DNA from: an uncultured Pelagibacteraceae bacterium | GTDB taxonomy: Bacteria; Pseudomonadota; Alphaproteobacteria; Pelagibacterales; Pelagibacteraceae | Direction: 5' to 3' | DNA length: 64,000 nt | Assembly: GCA_902613855.1 (NCBI GenBank) | Contig: CACMIX010000003.1 | Coordinates: 106,280 to 170,279, forward strand | Part shown: positions 1 through 12,744 of the stretch, one piece after another | Layout: each line of letters opens with the position of its first letter | Position numbering within the stretch: position 1 is the first letter of the stretch | The notes under the pieces: model-generated | Databases searched by the model: none | Told to the model about the DNA's origin: nothing | What the model saw: the letters and a program-made list of their open reading frames with translations, nothing else | Position numbers and translations under genes: made by a program

Positions 1-1733
1 TTTTAGGTGCTGGTGGATCAGGACTGAGAGCTGCCGTTGGTTTGAGTGAAGCAGGATTAAAAACCGCATGTATCTCAAAAGTATTTCCAACCAGAAGTCA
101 TACGTCTGCAGCCCAAGGCGGGATTTCTGCTGCGCTTGGAAACATGGGTGAAGATGATTGGAGATGGCATATGTATGATACTGTTAAAGGAGCTGATTGG
201 TTAGGAGATCAAGATAGCATCGAGTATTTGTGTAAAGAAGCGCCAAAAGCAGTTTTAGAATTAGAAAAATATGGAGTTCCATTTAGTCGAACAGATGAGG
301 GAAAAATTTATCAAAGACCATTTGGAGGAATGACAAAAAATTACGGAAATGGAATAGTTCAAAGAACATGTGCAGCTGCAGATAGAACTGGACATGCAAT
401 ATTACATACTCTTTATGGGCAAGCTTTGAAACACAATACAGAATTTTTTATAGAATATTTTGCACTAGATTTATTAATGAAAGACGGTGAGTGTAAAGGA
501 TTAATAGCTTGGAATTTGAATGATGGAACAATTCATCGATTTAGAGCTCATACAGTAATTATAGCGACAGGTGGTTATGGAAAAGTTTATTATTCAGCAA
601 CTTCTGCGCATACCTGTACAGGGGATGGAAATGCAATGGTATTGAGAGCAGGATTGCCGTTACAAGATATGGAGTTTGTTCAATTTCACCCAACTGGTAT
701 TTACGGACACGGAACATTAATTTCTGAGGGCGTTAGAGGTGAGGGAGGATATCTAGTAAACTCTAAAGGTGAAAGATTTATGGAAAGATATGCTCCAAAT
801 GCGAAAGATTTAGCATCAAGAGATGTTGTGAGTAGATCAATGTCGATAGAAATTAATGAGGGAAGAGGTGTAGGAAAAGATCAGGATCATGTTCATTTAC
901 ATTTAAGTCATTTAGATAAAAGTGTAATTGAAAATAGACTTCCAGGGATCACTGAAGCAGCGAGATTATTTGCGAATGTTGATGTAACAAAGGAGCCAAT
1001 CCCAGTTGTTCCAACTGTTCATTATAATATGGGTGGAATTCCAACTAATTATAAAGCAGAAGTTTTAACAGTTAATGGATCAGAAAAAACAGTACCAGGC
1101 CTGATGGCAATTGGAGAAGCAGCATGTGTATCAGTTCATGGAGCTAATAGACTTGGGTCAAATTCCTTAATTGATTTAGTTGTGTTTGGAAGAGCCGCAG
1201 CAAAAAGAGCTGCTGAACTAATCAAACCAGGTGCACCTCACGAAGAAATCCCGGAGACAGAAACTCAGAAGTGTTTAGATAGATTTGATAAATTAAGAAA
1301 TGCTCAGGGAGACAATAGTACTGCAGAATTAAGACTAGCAATGCAAAAAACAATGCAATCAAAATGCGCAGTGTTTAGAACAGAAAAAAATTTAGAGGAA
1401 GGTGTTAACGAAATTAGAAAAACTTATGATGGTATGGACTCAATCTCAGTTAAGGACAGATCTTTAGTTTTTAATACAGATTTAGTAGAAACCTTAGAGT
1501 TTGATAATTTAATTAGACAAGCAGTAACCACAGTAGACTCTGCATATCATAGAAAAGAGAGTAGAGGAGCTCATGCAAGAGAGGATTATCCTAACAGAGA
1601 TGATAAAAAATTTATGCAGCACACACTTGCTTGGTGTGATGGAAAAGATACTAAAATAACATACAGACCTGTTCATAATTCAACATTGACTAATGAAGTC
1701 CAATATTTTCCACCTCAAGAAAGAGTTTATTAA
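1..1733 (+). CDS. sdhA: Succinate dehydrogenase flavoprotein subunit, 5'-truncated by window edge
   Basis: Frame is open from base 3 ([41 protein letters not shown]), so the ORF-track start at 42 is internal; FAD-binding GAGGSG and HTAAQGG-like motifs. Confidence 0.97.
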   Translation, partial: LGAGGSGLRAAVGLSEAGLKTACISKVFPTRSHTSAAQGGISAALGNMGEDDWRWHMYDTVKGADWLGDQDSIEYLCKEAPKAVLELEKYGVPFSRTDEGKIYQRPFGGMTKNYGNGIVQRTCAAADRTGHAILHTLYGQALKHNTEFFIEYFALDLLMKDGECKGLIAWNLNDGTIHRFRAHTVIIATGGYGKVYYSATSAHTCTGDGNAMVLRAGLPLQDMEFVQFHPTGIYGHGTLISEGVRGEGGYLVNSKGERFMERYAPNAKDLASRDVVSRSMSIEINEGRGVGKDQDHVHLHLSHLDKSVIENRLPGITEAARLFANVDVTKEPIPVVPTVHYNMGGIPTNYKAEVLTVNGSEKTVPGLMAIGEAACVSVHGANRLGSNSLIDLVVFGRAAAKRAAELIKPGAPHEEIPETETQKCLDRFDKLRNAQGDNSTAELRLAMQKTMQSKCAVFRTEKNLEEGVNEIRKTYDGMDSISVKDRSLVFNTDLVETLEFDNLIRQAVTTVDSAYHRKESRGAHAREDYPNRDDKKFMQHTLAWCDGKDTKITYRPVHNSTLTNEVQYFPPQERVY

Positions 1734-2512
1734 TGGCTCAAATAAGTTTACCTAAAAATTCTGAGGTAAATAAAGGGAAATATTTCAAAGATAAGACAGG
1801 GTCAAAAAATATTCGTAAAGTTAATGTTTATAGATGGGATCCGTCTACAGAAGAAAATCCAAGAATTGATACTTACGAAGTTGATATGGACAATTGTCCT
1901 TCAAAAGTTTTAGACATTTTGAACAAAATTAAAAATGAAATAGACCCTACTCTGGCATATAGAAGGTCGTGCGCTCATGGTGTTTGTGGTTCATGTGCAA
2001 TGAACATGGGAGGTAAAAACGGTCTTGCTTGTACAAAACCTCATGCTGAAATAGATGGCGATATAGACATTTATCCTTTGCCTCATTTAAGAGTGAAGAG
2101 AGATTTAATAGGTGACTTAGATGGTCTTTATAAACAGTACCAGTCTATTGAGCCTTGGTTAAAAAATAATTCTTCTAAAGATACAACTGAGATTTTTCAA
2201 TCAAAAGAAGATAGAGCAAAATTAGATGGTGCATATGAATGTATAATGTGTGCATGTTGTTCTACTTCGTGCCCTAGTTATTGGTGGAATGGAGATAAAT
2301 ATTTAGGACCCGCTGTGCTTTTGCAGGCTTATAGATGGATTGTTGATAGTCGAGATGACGAAAGAAAAGCAAGATTAAAAAAAGTTGCTGATGAACTAAA
2401 ACTTTATAGATGTCATACTATTCTAAATTGTACCAGTGCTTGTCCTAAAGGGCTAAATCCAGCAAAAGCAATTGCTGAAATCAAGAAAATGTTAGCTACA
2501 GCTAATGTTTAA
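1733..2512 (+). CDS. sdhB: Succinate dehydrogenase iron-sulfur subunit
   Basis: [15 protein letters not shown] and [17 protein letters not shown] Fe-S motifs; TAATG junction with sdhA. Confidence 0.97.
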   Translation: MAQISLPKNSEVNKGKYFKDKTGSKNIRKVNVYRWDPSTEENPRIDTYEVDMDNCPSKVLDILNKIKNEIDPTLAYRRSCAHGVCGSCAMNMGGKNGLACTKPHAEIDGDIDIYPLPHLRVKRDLIGDLDGLYKQYQSIEPWLKNNSSKDTTEIFQSKEDRAKLDGAYECIMCACCSTSCPSYWWNGDKYLGPAVLLQAYRWIVDSRDDERKARLKKVADELKLYRCHTILNCTSACPKGLNPAKAIAEIKKMLATANV

Positions 2513-2551
2513 ATAGACTAATAAGTATTTTTGTTTTAAAAGATCCTTCTC

Positions 2552-4045
2552 ATGAAGTTAATTGAACACTTTGTTGGCGGAAAATTATTTTCAGGTTCTT
2601 CTGATAGAAAAGGTAAAGTTTTTAACCCAGCTACAGGTGAGCAAGAATCTGAGGTTAAATTAGCATCTAAATCAGATTTAAATGAAGCAGTTGGAATTGC
2701 CAAAAAAGCTTTTGAAACATGGTCTTTAAAGCCAGCTCTTCAAAGAGCAAGAGTAATGTTTAAATTTAAAGAATTAATTGAAAAAAATTCTGATGAATTG
2801 ACAAAACTAATTGTTTCTGAACATGGAAAAGTTTTTGAGGATGCCAGGGGTTCTTTAACAAGAGGGCTTGAAGTTGTTGAATTTGCTTGTGGAATACCTC
2901 ATTTATTAAAAGGTGAATTTTCTGAAAATGTTGGAACAAATGTCGATAGTTGGTCAATGAGACAACCTTTAGGGGTGGTTGCAGGAATTACCCCATTTAA
3001 TTTTCCTGCCATGGTTCCAATGTGGATGTTTCCAATTGCAATCGCATGTGGGAATACATTTATTTTAAAACCATCTGAAAAGGACCCTTCATGCTCTATT
3101 ATGTTAGCTCAATTGCTTACAGAAGCAGGTCTTCCAGATGGCGTGTTTAATGTAGTGAATGGTGACAAAGAATCTGTAGATGCAATATTGGAGAACTCAG
3201 ATATTAAAGCAGTAAGTTTTGTAGGCTCAACACCAATTGCTAAATATATTTATGAAAACTCAGCAAAAAATGAAAAGAGAGTTCAAGCATTGGGTGGTGC
3301 CAAAAATCATTTGGTGGTAATGCCAGATTGTGATTTAGATGGAGCAGTTAATGGTTTAATGGGTGCAGCTTATGGTTCTGCTGGCGAAAGATGTATGGCC
3401 CAATCAGTTGCAGTTGCTGTTGGTGATATTGGAGATGAGCTTGTTTCAAGATTATCTAAAAAAGCTGAAGCTTTAAAAGTTGGCCCTGGAATGGATAAAG
3501 CATCTGAAATGGGTCCTTTAGTAACAAAAGAACACCTAGAAAGAGTTAGAGGATATGTAGATTTAGGTGTTAAAGAGGGTGCTAAACTAGTTGTTGATGG
3601 AAGAGATCTTAAACTTCAAGGTTATGAGAATGGATTTTATATTGGTGGTTGTTTATTTGATCATGTCAATAAAGATATGAGAATATATAAAGAGGAAATA
3701 TTCGGCCCAGTATTATCAGTTGTAAGAGTTAAAACTTTTGAAGAGGCTGCAAAATTAATAAACGATCATGAATATGGAAATGGAGTAAGTATTTATACTA
3801 GAGATGGAGATGCTGGAAGAACATTCGCTAGCAAAATTCAGGTAGGTATGGTTGGTATTAATGTACCCATACCAGTGCCGATGGCTTTTCATAGTTTTGG
3901 AGGCTGGAAAAGATCTTTATTTGGAGATAGTGCAATGCACGGTATGGAAGGAATAAAATTTTATACAAAACTTAAAACAGTAACATCTAGGTGGCCTTCT
4001 GGTATCCGTTCAAATGCGGAATTTGTAATGCCAACAATGAAATAA
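2552..4045 (+). CDS. mmsA: Methylmalonate-semialdehyde dehydrogenase (CoA-acylating)
   Basis: Aldehyde dehydrogenase fold; GSAGERCMA active-site region and [14 protein letters not shown]...KTVTSRWP C-terminus typical of MmsA. Confidence 0.9.
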   Translation: MKLIEHFVGGKLFSGSSDRKGKVFNPATGEQESEVKLASKSDLNEAVGIAKKAFETWSLKPALQRARVMFKFKELIEKNSDELTKLIVSEHGKVFEDARGSLTRGLEVVEFACGIPHLLKGEFSENVGTNVDSWSMRQPLGVVAGITPFNFPAMVPMWMFPIAIACGNTFILKPSEKDPSCSIMLAQLLTEAGLPDGVFNVVNGDKESVDAILENSDIKAVSFVGSTPIAKYIYENSAKNEKRVQALGGAKNHLVVMPDCDLDGAVNGLMGAAYGSAGERCMAQSVAVAVGDIGDELVSRLSKKAEALKVGPGMDKASEMGPLVTKEHLERVRGYVDLGVKEGAKLVVDGRDLKLQGYENGFYIGGCLFDHVNKDMRIYKEEIFGPVLSVVRVKTFEEAAKLINDHEYGNGVSIYTRDGDAGRTFASKIQVGMVGINVPIPVPMAFHSFGGWKRSLFGDSAMHGMEGIKFYTKLKTVTSRWPSGIRSNAEFVMPTMK

Positions 4046-4055
4046 AAGGAAAATA

Positions 4056-5018
4056 ATGACAAAAATATCTTTGATTGGCGCAGGCCAAATTGGTGGAACT
4101 CTTGCTCACTTAATTGGTACAAAAGAATTAGTAAACGAAGTAGTGTTATTTGATGTAGCGAGCGGTATTGCAAAAGGAAAAGCTTTAGATATAGCCCAAT
4201 CTTCATCTGTAGATGGTTTTAATGTTAAATTTTCAGGCACTGATAATTACAAAGATATTAAGGACTCAGATGTAATAATTATTACTGCAGGTGTACCTAG
4301 AAAACCAGGAATGAGTAGAGATGATTTACTAGGAATAAATTTAAAAATTATTAAACAAGTTGCTGAAGGAGTTAAACAAAACGCCCCAAATGCTTTTGTT
4401 ATATGTATTACTAATCCATTAGACGTGATGGTTATGGCATTTCAAAAATTTTCTAGTTTACCAGCCAATAAAGTTGTGGGCATGGCAGGTATATTGGATA
4501 GTTCTAGATTTAAATTATTTTTATCTCTAGAATTAAACATACCAGTTAAAGAGATTGAGGCGATGGTGATGGGTGGACATGGTGATACAATGGTCCCTAT
4601 GCCAAGATTTACAAAAGTTTCTGGCCGACCTTTACTTGATTTAGTTAAAGATGGAAAAATATCTCAAGAAAGACTTGAAGAAATAAATCAACGAACAAGA
4701 GATGGGGGAGCTGAGATAGTTAAGTTTTTAGAGAAAGGTTCAGCGTTCTATGCTCCTGCAGCATCAGGTGTTCAAATGGCTGAAGCATATTTAAATGATC
4801 AAAAAAAATTATTACCATGTGCAGTCCAATTAAATGGAGAGTACAGTGTAAATAATGTTTATGCTGGAGTGCCTGTTATCATTGGAAAAAGTGGTGTTGA
4901 AAAAATTGAGGAAGTCAGTTTAGATGATAATGAGAAAAAAGAGTTTATGCATTCAATAGATGCAGTAAAAGCTCTTTGGGAAGCTGCATCAAAAATAGAT
5001 CCTGATCTTTCCAAATAA
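4056..5018 (+). CDS. mdh: Malate dehydrogenase
   Basis: [15 protein letters not shown]-binding motif, [17 protein letters not shown]. Confidence 0.97.
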   Translation: MTKISLIGAGQIGGTLAHLIGTKELVNEVVLFDVASGIAKGKALDIAQSSSVDGFNVKFSGTDNYKDIKDSDVIIITAGVPRKPGMSRDDLLGINLKIIKQVAEGVKQNAPNAFVICITNPLDVMVMAFQKFSSLPANKVVGMAGILDSSRFKLFLSLELNIPVKEIEAMVMGGHGDTMVPMPRFTKVSGRPLLDLVKDGKISQERLEEINQRTRDGGAEIVKFLEKGSAFYAPAASGVQMAEAYLNDQKKLLPCAVQLNGEYSVNNVYAGVPVIIGKSGVEKIEEVSLDDNEKKEFMHSIDAVKALWEAASKIDPDLSK

Positions 5019-5020
5019 AA

Positions 5021-6181
5021 ATGAATATACACGAGCATCAAGCCAAACAAATCTTAAAAAAATATGGTGCAGTAGTCCCAGAAGGAGTATTTGGTTTAAA
5101 TGTTGAGGAACTGCTTGAGAAAGTAAAATCACTGAAAACAGAAAAATACGTTCTCAAAGCACAAATACATGCTGGTGGAAGAGGAAAAGCTGGAGGTGTG
5201 AAAATTTTAAATACAATTGATGAGCTAGAATTAGCAGCTAAAGAGTTGCTAGGTAAAACACTTATTACTCATCAAACAGGCCCAGAGGGAAGAGAAGTTA
5301 AAAGGTTATATGTTGAAGAGTCCTCAAACATAGAAAAAGAATTTTATTTATCGTGTCTTGTGGATAGAGCTAGTTCAAAAATTGCTTTCATATCAAGTGA
5401 TCAAGGTGGCATGGATATTGAAGAAGTAGCGAGCAAATCACCAGAAAAAATTCTAACTACAAAAGTTGATATTAATGATGAAATTTCAAATGCTAATTGT
5501 GAAAAAATTATAAAAATTTTTAATTTAAATAATAATGCAAAAAACCAAGCTATAAATTTAATTAAATCAATTTATAAAATGTTTATAAGTACTGATGCTA
5601 ATATGGTTGAGGTCAATCCTTTAATTTTGACCAAAGAAGAAAAAATAGTTTGTTTAGATGCAAAAGTAAATTTTGACTCAAATGCCTTGTTCAGACATCC
5701 TGAAATTGTTGAGCTTAGAGACCTTAATGAGGAAGACTCAACAGAAATTGAGGCAAGCAAACATGACCTTGCTTATATAAAATTAGATGGAAGCATAGGC
5801 TGTATGGTCAATGGAGCAGGATTAGCAATGGCAACAATGGATATAATAAAATTATATGGAAAGGAGCCTGCCAATTTTTTAGATGTGGGAGGAGGAGCAT
5901 CAAAAGAAAAAGTTTCTGCAGCTTTAAAAATTATTCTTTCTGATAAGAATGTTAAAGGTATCTTAATTAATATTTTTGGGGGAATTATGAGGTGTGATGT
6001 GCTTGCACAAGGGGTAGTAGACGCTGCTAAGGAGATAAACATTAGTGTTCCTTTAGTGGTTAGACTTGCAGGTACAAATTTTAAGCAAGGCAAAGAAATC
6101 CTCGATAATTCTGGTTTGAAGTTAATATCAGCAGAAAATTTAGATGATGCTGCTAAAAAAATTGTTGAGGCGATAAAATAA
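5021..6181 (+). CDS. sucC: Succinyl-CoA ligase beta subunit
   Basis: MNIHEHQAKQILKKYG N-terminus, ATP-grasp, NIFGGIMRCD. Confidence 0.97.
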   Translation: MNIHEHQAKQILKKYGAVVPEGVFGLNVEELLEKVKSLKTEKYVLKAQIHAGGRGKAGGVKILNTIDELELAAKELLGKTLITHQTGPEGREVKRLYVEESSNIEKEFYLSCLVDRASSKIAFISSDQGGMDIEEVASKSPEKILTTKVDINDEISNANCEKIIKIFNLNNNAKNQAINLIKSIYKMFISTDANMVEVNPLILTKEEKIVCLDAKVNFDSNALFRHPEIVELRDLNEEDSTEIEASKHDLAYIKLDGSIGCMVNGAGLAMATMDIIKLYGKEPANFLDVGGGASKEKVSAALKIILSDKNVKGILINIFGGIMRCDVLAQGVVDAAKEINISVPLVVRLAGTNFKQGKEILDNSGLKLISAENLDDAAKKIVEAIK

Positions 6182-7057
6182 ATGTCAGTATTAGTAAATA
6201 AAAATACAAAAGTTATTTGTCAGGGCTTCACAGGATCTCATGGCACATTCCACTCTGAACAAGCAATAAAATATGGGACAAATCTTGTAGGTGGAGTAAC
6301 CCCTAAAAAAGGAGGCCAAAAACATTTAGAAAGACCAGTTTTTAACACAGTGTTAGAGGCAAAAAATGAGGTAGGTGCAGACGCTACTATGATCTATGTT
6401 CCAGCAAAATTTGCAGCTGCTGCAATCATTGAAGCAATTGATGCATCAATAGATCTAATAGTTTGTATAACAGAAGGCATCCCAGTTCAGGATATGCTTA
6501 AAGTAAGACAAAGTTTGGCTAGCTCAAATAGTCGTCTTATCGGGCCAAACTGCCCAGGAATAATTACACCTGATGAATGTAAAATTGGAATAATGCCTGG
6601 AAATATTCATAAGAGAGGATCAGTTGGTATCGTTTCTAGATCAGGAACATTAACTTACGAGGCAGTAGCACAAACTACTGAAAATGGACTGGGTCAATCA
6701 ACTTGTATTGGCATTGGAGGAGATCCAATCAACGGTACAAATTTTATAGATTGTTTAGATTTATTTTTAAATGATGATGAGACAGAGTCGATTTTAATGA
6801 TTGGTGAAATAGGGGGAACAGCAGAGGAAGAGGCTTCAGAATTTGTCAAAAATCATAAAATTAAAAAACCTATAGTTGGATTTATAGCAGGAATTACAGC
6901 TCCGCCAGGTCGAAGAATGGGTCATGCAGGGGCTATTATTTCTGGAGGTAAAGGTGGGGCAAAAGACAAAATAAAAAAGATGGAAGAATGTGGGATTACA
7001 GTTGCAGAATCACCATCAATTATTGGAAAAACATTGTTTAATAAACTGTCTAATTGA
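6182..7057 (+). CDS. sucD: Succinyl-CoA ligase alpha subunit
   Basis: [41 protein letters not shown] phospho-His region. Confidence 0.97.
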   Translation: MSVLVNKNTKVICQGFTGSHGTFHSEQAIKYGTNLVGGVTPKKGGQKHLERPVFNTVLEAKNEVGADATMIYVPAKFAAAAIIEAIDASIDLIVCITEGIPVQDMLKVRQSLASSNSRLIGPNCPGIITPDECKIGIMPGNIHKRGSVGIVSRSGTLTYEAVAQTTENGLGQSTCIGIGGDPINGTNFIDCLDLFLNDDETESILMIGEIGGTAEEEASEFVKNHKIKKPIVGFIAGITAPPGRRMGHAGAIISGGKGGAKDKIKKMEECGITVAESPSIIGKTLFNKLSN

Positions 7058-7092
7058 AAAATACTATTAGAAGGATATATTAAGCAAAAAAG

Positions 7093-10011
7093 ATGTCTTC
7101 ATCAAAAAATCTTGAATTTGAAAAAACTTCATTCTTAAATAAGTCTAATAGTGCATTTATTGAACAAATGTATCTTAAGTTTATCAATAAAGATCCTGAA
7201 TTACCTGAGAGCTGGGCAAACTATTTTGAGGGTATAGGCGAAGAGATAAAAGTTATTGCCTCAGAAATAAATGGGCCATCTTGGGGGCCTTCAAAAGTAA
7301 AAATAGATATTGATGAATTACAAAAAAAAATAGAGATAGAGGACAACAATAAAGTAAATAATGAAAAAAAAGATTCATCAGAAAAATTTAATTTTCAATT
7401 ACTTGCAGACTCTAACAAAGATTCCATAAGTGCTGTTGCCTTAATACGTGCTTATAGATTGAGAGGACATTTGTTAGCAAATTTAGATCCACTAGAAATG
7501 AGAGAATCTGAGTATCTTGATGAATTACATCCTGAATTTTATGGTTTTAAAAAACAGAATTATGAAAAGAAAATTTTCTTAAATGGAGTAATTAATAAAA
7601 AATATGCAAATATCAAAGAAATATTAAAATTTTTAAAAAAAACATATTGTGGAAATATTGGTTATGAGTTTATGCATGTTTCAAATCCAGTTGAGAGAAA
7701 ATGGTTTAGAGACAGAATAGAGCAAGATCAAAATGCTTTAAACTTTACGAAGAACGGTAAAGAGGCAATACTAAATAAACTTGTACAAGCAGAAGGTTTT
7801 GAAAAATTTTTAGCTACTAAATATGTTGGTACAAAAAGATTTGGTCTTGATGGAGGTGAAAGTTTAATACCAGCTCTTGAGCAAATAATTAAAATTGGTG
7901 GGCAAAACCAGATTAAAGAAGTTAAAATTGGAATGTCTCATAGAGGTAGACTTAATGTTTTGGCAAATGTGTTACAAAAATCATATAAAAGAATATTTAA
8001 TGAATTTGCAGGGGAAGTAAGCTCAGACTCTGAGGAAAGTGCAGGAGATGTAAAATACCATCTTGGTGCATCTTCAGATAGGCAGTTTGATGGAAACTCT
8101 GTTCACGTAAGTTTAACAGATAATCCCTCTCACCTAGAAGCTGTCAATCCAGTAGTTTTAGGACAAACAAGAGCAAAACAATTTTTTCATAAAGATAAAG
8201 AAAGAAATAAGGTTATACCTATTCTTATTCATGGAGATGCTGCTTTTGCTGGCCAAGGTGTGGTAGCAGAATGTTTTGCTATGTCAGGACTTCCTGGCCA
8301 TAATACAGGCGGCACCATTCATATTATAGTAAACAATCAAATTGGTTTCACTACTAGTCCAAGATTTGCCAGGTCATCACCATACCCATCAGATGTTGCA
8401 AAAATGGTTGAAGCTCCAATTCTTCATGTGAATGGAGACGACCCAGAAGCAGTTGTTTATGCGACTAGAATTGCTACCGAATTTAGACTGAAGTTTAATA
8501 GAGATGTTGTAGTCGACTTAATTTGTTATAGAAGATTTGGACATAACGAAGGGGACGAACCTTCATTTACTCAGCCATTGATGTATAAAAAAATTAGAGC
8601 ACATCCAAGTGTTTATAAGATATATGGAAACAAGTTGGTTAATGAAAATTCAATTACCCAAAATCTTTTAGATCAAAATGTTAAAGGATTTAAAGATTTA
8701 TTGGACGAACAATATAAAAGCGCAAAAGATTATAAACCTAAAATAGAATGGTTTGAGGGCTCATGGTCTAGATACAAACCATCCAAAGGCAAAGATAAAA
8801 GAGGTGTGACTGGTTTTGATGAATACAAACTTAAAGAAATATCAGATAGAATTAACACCATACCTGCTGAAATTAATATTCATAAAACTATTTCTAAAAT
8901 TTTAAACATTAGAAAAAATTCAGTAGATAAAGGTTTTGATATTGATTGGTCTACAGCAGAAGCGCTAGCTTTTGGCTCTTTACTTGAAGAGGGTTACCCA
9001 GTTAGGCTCGTTGGTCAAGATTCTGGTAGAGGAACATTTAGTCAAAGACATTCAGTTTTAAGAGATCAGATTGATAATTCTAGGTATATTCCATTAAACA
9101 ATATTTCAAGCAAACAAAAAAAATTTGAAGTCGTTGATAGTTTTTTATCTGAACTTGCTGTTTTGGGATTTGAATATGGATATAGTTTAGTTGAACCCAA
9201 TACATTAACTTTGTGGGAAGCTCAATTTGGAGATTTTGCTAACGGTGCACAAGTTGTAATTGATCAATTTATAGCATCAGGAGAAAGAAAGTGGAATAGA
9301 GCCTCTGGGTTAGTAATGTTATTACCTCATGCCTATGAAGGACAAGGGCCAGAACATTCTTCTGCAAGATTAGAAAGATTTTTACAACTATGCTCAAATG
9401 ACAATATGCAAGTATTAAACTGTACTACCCCCGCTAATTATTTTCATGCTTTACGAAGACAAATGCATAGAGATTTTAGAAAGCCATTAATAATTATGAC
9501 ACCAAAATCTTTATTAAGAAATAAGTTCTGCGTTTCAAATTTAAAAGATTTTAATAAAGAAAATACTTTTCATAGAATATTATGGGATCATGCAATTGAT
9601 CCAAATGTAGATGGTTTTATTGAGCTGAAAGATAGTTCAAAGATAAAAAAAGTAATTTTATGTTCTGGAAAAATATATTTTGATCTTTTGGATGCTAGAG
9701 AAAAACTAAAAAAAGATGATGTTATAATTTTTAGAATTGAACAATTATATCCTTTTCCTGCAAAAGCTCTTGTAAATGAGTTAAAACCATACGCAAAAAA
9801 TGCAAAGTTTTTCTGGTGCCAAGAGGAGCCTAAAAATATGGGTGCCTGGTTTTCAGTTAGAGATTATATCCAATGGACATTAGATAGTTTAAAGGCTAAT
9901 AATAACAAAATTTCTTATATAGGAAGAAGCCCAGATGCAAGTCCAGCAACCGGATATGCCAAAAGGCACAATTCTCAACAACAAGAAATAATAAATAAGG
10001 TTTTTGAATAA
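7093..10011 (+). CDS. sucA: 2-oxoglutarate dehydrogenase E1
   Basis: IGMSHRGRLNVLANV, GDAAFAGQGVVAE, YRRFGHNEGDEPSFTQPLMY. Confidence 0.97.
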   Translation: MSSSKNLEFEKTSFLNKSNSAFIEQMYLKFINKDPELPESWANYFEGIGEEIKVIASEINGPSWGPSKVKIDIDELQKKIEIEDNNKVNNEKKDSSEKFNFQLLADSNKDSISAVALIRAYRLRGHLLANLDPLEMRESEYLDELHPEFYGFKKQNYEKKIFLNGVINKKYANIKEILKFLKKTYCGNIGYEFMHVSNPVERKWFRDRIEQDQNALNFTKNGKEAILNKLVQAEGFEKFLATKYVGTKRFGLDGGESLIPALEQIIKIGGQNQIKEVKIGMSHRGRLNVLANVLQKSYKRIFNEFAGEVSSDSEESAGDVKYHLGASSDRQFDGNSVHVSLTDNPSHLEAVNPVVLGQTRAKQFFHKDKERNKVIPILIHGDAAFAGQGVVAECFAMSGLPGHNTGGTIHIIVNNQIGFTTSPRFARSSPYPSDVAKMVEAPILHVNGDDPEAVVYATRIATEFRLKFNRDVVVDLICYRRFGHNEGDEPSFTQPLMYKKIRAHPSVYKIYGNKLVNENSITQNLLDQNVKGFKDLLDEQYKSAKDYKPKIEWFEGSWSRYKPSKGKDKRGVTGFDEYKLKEISDRINTIPAEINIHKTISKILNIRKNSVDKGFDIDWSTAEALAFGSLLEEGYPVRLVGQDSGRGTFSQRHSVLRDQIDNSRYIPLNNISSKQKKFEVVDSFLSELAVLGFEYGYSLVEPNTLTLWEAQFGDFANGAQVVIDQFIASGERKWNRASGLVMLLPHAYEGQGPEHSSARLERFLQLCSNDNMQVLNCTTPANYFHALRRQMHRDFRKPLIIMTPKSLLRNKFCVSNLKDFNKENTFHRILWDHAIDPNVDGFIELKDSSKIKKVILCSGKIYFDLLDAREKLKKDDVIIFRIEQLYPFPAKALVNELKPYAKNAKFFWCQEEPKNMGAWFSVRDYIQWTLDSLKANNNKISYIGRSPDASPATGYAKRHNSQQQEIINKVFE

Positions 10012-10017
10012 ATTGTA

Positions 10018-11322
10018 ATGAGTGAAAAAATTGTAGTTCCTGCACTTGGTGAGAGTATAACCGAAGCAACAGTGGCTAAATGGTTAAAAAATGCAGGAGA
10101 CTCTGTTGATGCAGATGAACCAATAGTTGAACTTGAAACAGATAAAGTAAATTTAGAAGTCCCCTCTCCAATAACAGGAGTATTAACTGAAATAAATTCT
10201 AAAGACGGGTCAGTAGTGGAAGTTGGAGCTTTACTAGGTTCTGTTTCTGAAAATGGCAGTGGCGTCAAACCCAGCACCACAAAGAATGAGGAAGTTAAAA
10301 AACAAGAGATCGAACCTAATGAAAATAACGTTATTAAATTAGACCCAATTAAAAAAGAGCCTAAAGTTTTTGAGGAGACTTTAAAAGTAGAGGAGCAAAG
10401 TGAAAAACCTTTAGTATTATCTGATGAAGTTGTTGATCAAGCACCAACGATTAAGAATACTCAGAACCAAACATTGTCACCAGCTGTTCGTAAAATTGTT
10501 GTTGAAAACAAAATAGACCTAGCTACTGTTCAAGGCTCTGGAAAAGATGGGAGAGTTCTTAAAGGTGACTTGATAAGTATGATGGGAGCAAATCCAAAAC
10601 CTTCAGAGAGAAAAATTCAATATGGTCAAGAAGAAAGAATAAAGATGACCAGACTTAGACAAACTATTGCTAAAAGATTAAAGCAAGCTCAAGAAAATGC
10701 AGCCTTACTAACAACATTCAACGAAGTCGACATGACAAATATTATGCAAATGAGAAAAGAAAATCAGGAAGATTTTCAATCTAGATATAATATTAAACTT
10801 GGCTTTATGTCATTTTTTGTAAAAGCATGTGTTGTTGCTTTAAAGAATTTTCCAGCAGTAAATGCAGAAATTGATGGGGATGAAATAATTTACAAAAATT
10901 ATTATAATATTAGTTTTGCAGTTGGAACTGATAAAGGTTTAGTAGTACCAGTTTTAAGAAATGCAGATGAGTTATCTTTTGCAGACATCGAAAAAAATAT
11001 TAAAGAAATTTCTGAAAAGGCGAGGGATGGAAAATTGGCAATTGAGGATCTTCAAGGAGGAACATTTACAATAAGTAATGGTGGAGTTTATGGGTCTATG
11101 CTTTCAACACCTATATTAAATCTTCCACAATCTGGGGTACTAGGAATGCATAATATTGTTGAAAGACCTGCCGTTGTTGATGGAGAAATTAAAATAAGAC
11201 CAATAATGTACTTAGCATTGTCTTATGATCATAGAATTATTGATGGTAAAGAGTCAGTTTCATTTCTTAAAATGATAAAGGAAAATTTAGAAGACCCAAG
11301 AAGGCTATTTTTGGATATTTAG
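10018..11322 (+). CDS. sucB: Dihydrolipoyl succinyltransferase E2
   Basis: Lipoyl domain ([14 protein letters not shown]), E3-binding segment, catalytic SYDHRIIDG. Confidence 0.96.
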   Translation: MSEKIVVPALGESITEATVAKWLKNAGDSVDADEPIVELETDKVNLEVPSPITGVLTEINSKDGSVVEVGALLGSVSENGSGVKPSTTKNEEVKKQEIEPNENNVIKLDPIKKEPKVFEETLKVEEQSEKPLVLSDEVVDQAPTIKNTQNQTLSPAVRKIVVENKIDLATVQGSGKDGRVLKGDLISMMGANPKPSERKIQYGQEERIKMTRLRQTIAKRLKQAQENAALLTTFNEVDMTNIMQMRKENQEDFQSRYNIKLGFMSFFVKACVVALKNFPAVNAEIDGDEIIYKNYYNISFAVGTDKGLVVPVLRNADELSFADIEKNIKEISEKARDGKLAIEDLQGGTFTISNGGVYGSMLSTPILNLPQSGVLGMHNIVERPAVVDGEIKIRPIMYLALSYDHRIIDGKESVSFLKMIKENLEDPRRLFLDI

Positions 11323-12723
11323 ATGTCAGAAAAATTTCAAGCAGTAGTTATTGGTGGTGGACCTGGGGGATATGTTTGTGCGATTAGACTTTCTCAACTA
11401 GGATTAAAAACAGCTTGCATAGAGTCTAGAGGTTCTTTAGGAGGCACTTGTTTAAATGTTGGCTGTATACCATCTAAGAGTTTATTAAATTTGTCTGAGG
11501 AATTTCATAAAGTTAAAGGTTTGGCTAATAAAGGAATAGAAGTAGGAGATGTTAAGCTAAACCTAGATAAAATGATGAAAAGTAAAGATAAAGCTGTAAC
11601 CGTTCTTACAAAAGGGGTTGAATTTTTATTTAAGAAAAACAAAGTAACTTATTTCAAAGGTTATGGTAGTTTCAAATCCCAAAACGAAATTTCAATAAAA
11701 GATAATGAAAATAAAGAGACTATTATACAATCTGAAAAAACTATAATAGCAACAGGATCTGTAGCTACTTCTTTACCAGGAATTGAAATCGATGAGCAAA
11801 AAATAGTTTCATCTACTGGTGCGTTAAAGCTTGAAAAAGTTCCAAATAAAATGGTTGTTGTAGGGGGTGGTTATATTGGATTAGAAATGGGATCGGTTTG
11901 GTCAAGACTGGGTTCTGAAGTGCAGGTAGTAGAGTTTTTAGATCACATCACTCCAGGTATGGACAAAGAAATATCCTCAGAATTTATGAAAATTCTAAAA
12001 AAACAAGGCATTAAGTTTAATATGCAAAATAAAGTTGAAGCAATTAAAAAAAATAAATCTGGAGTAACAGTATCCACTGTAGATAAAGAGGGAAATAAAA
12101 ATAATTTAGATTGTGATGTAGTTTTAATTTCTGTTGGCAGGAAGGCAAATACTGAGGGCTTAAATTTAGAAACTGTTGGAGTTAAACTGGACGACAAAAA
12201 AAGAATCAAAACTGATAAATCATTTAAAACAAATTTAGAGAATATATATGCAATTGGTGATGTAATATCAGGACCCATGCTTGCTCATAAAGCTGAAGAT
12301 GAAGGTATTGCTGTTGCTGAAAACATTGCAGGACAATCAGGGCATGTCAATTATGATACTATTCCAGGTGTTGTATATACCACACCAGAAGTTGCAGCGA
12401 TTGGTAAAACTGAGGAACAATTAAAAGATTCTAAAATGAAATATAAAGTTGGAAAATTTTCATTTATGGCTAATTCAAGGGCTAAAGCTATTGATGATGC
12501 AGAAGGATTTGTGAAGATTTTAGCTGATGAAAAAACAGATAAAGTGTTGGGTGCTCATATAATAGGCCCTCATGCTGGTGAGTTGATTGCTGAAATTGGC
12601 GTTGCTATGGAATTTGGAGCTAGTTCAGAGGATATAGCACGTACATGTCATGCTCACCCAACTTTTTCAGAGGCAGTAAAAGAGGCAGCTTTATCAGTTG
12701 ATAAAAGAGCAATACACTCTTAA
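11323..12723 (+). CDS. lpd: Dihydrolipoyl dehydrogenase E3
   Basis: GGGPGGYVCAI, GGTCLNVGCIPSK redox-active cysteines, C-terminal HAHPTFSEA. Confidence 0.97.
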   Translation: MSEKFQAVVIGGGPGGYVCAIRLSQLGLKTACIESRGSLGGTCLNVGCIPSKSLLNLSEEFHKVKGLANKGIEVGDVKLNLDKMMKSKDKAVTVLTKGVEFLFKKNKVTYFKGYGSFKSQNEISIKDNENKETIIQSEKTIIATGSVATSLPGIEIDEQKIVSSTGALKLEKVPNKMVVVGGGYIGLEMGSVWSRLGSEVQVVEFLDHITPGMDKEISSEFMKILKKQGIKFNMQNKVEAIKKNKSGVTVSTVDKEGNKNNLDCDVVLISVGRKANTEGLNLETVGVKLDDKKRIKTDKSFKTNLENIYAIGDVISGPMLAHKAEDEGIAVAENIAGQSGHVNYDTIPGVVYTTPEVAAIGKTEEQLKDSKMKYKVGKFSFMANSRAKAIDDAEGFVKILADEKTDKVLGAHIIGPHAGELIAEIGVAMEFGASSEDIARTCHAHPTFSEAVKEAALSVDKRAIHS

Positions 12724-12744
12724 TTTTTTTTCATATTATAAAAT

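Noticed and set aside
3961-4206. 81-aa minus-strand ORF across mmsA/mdh
   Set aside because: Antisense to two strong genes, compositionally random
5773-6093. 106-aa minus-strand ORF
   Set aside because: Shadow of sucC; no family resemblance
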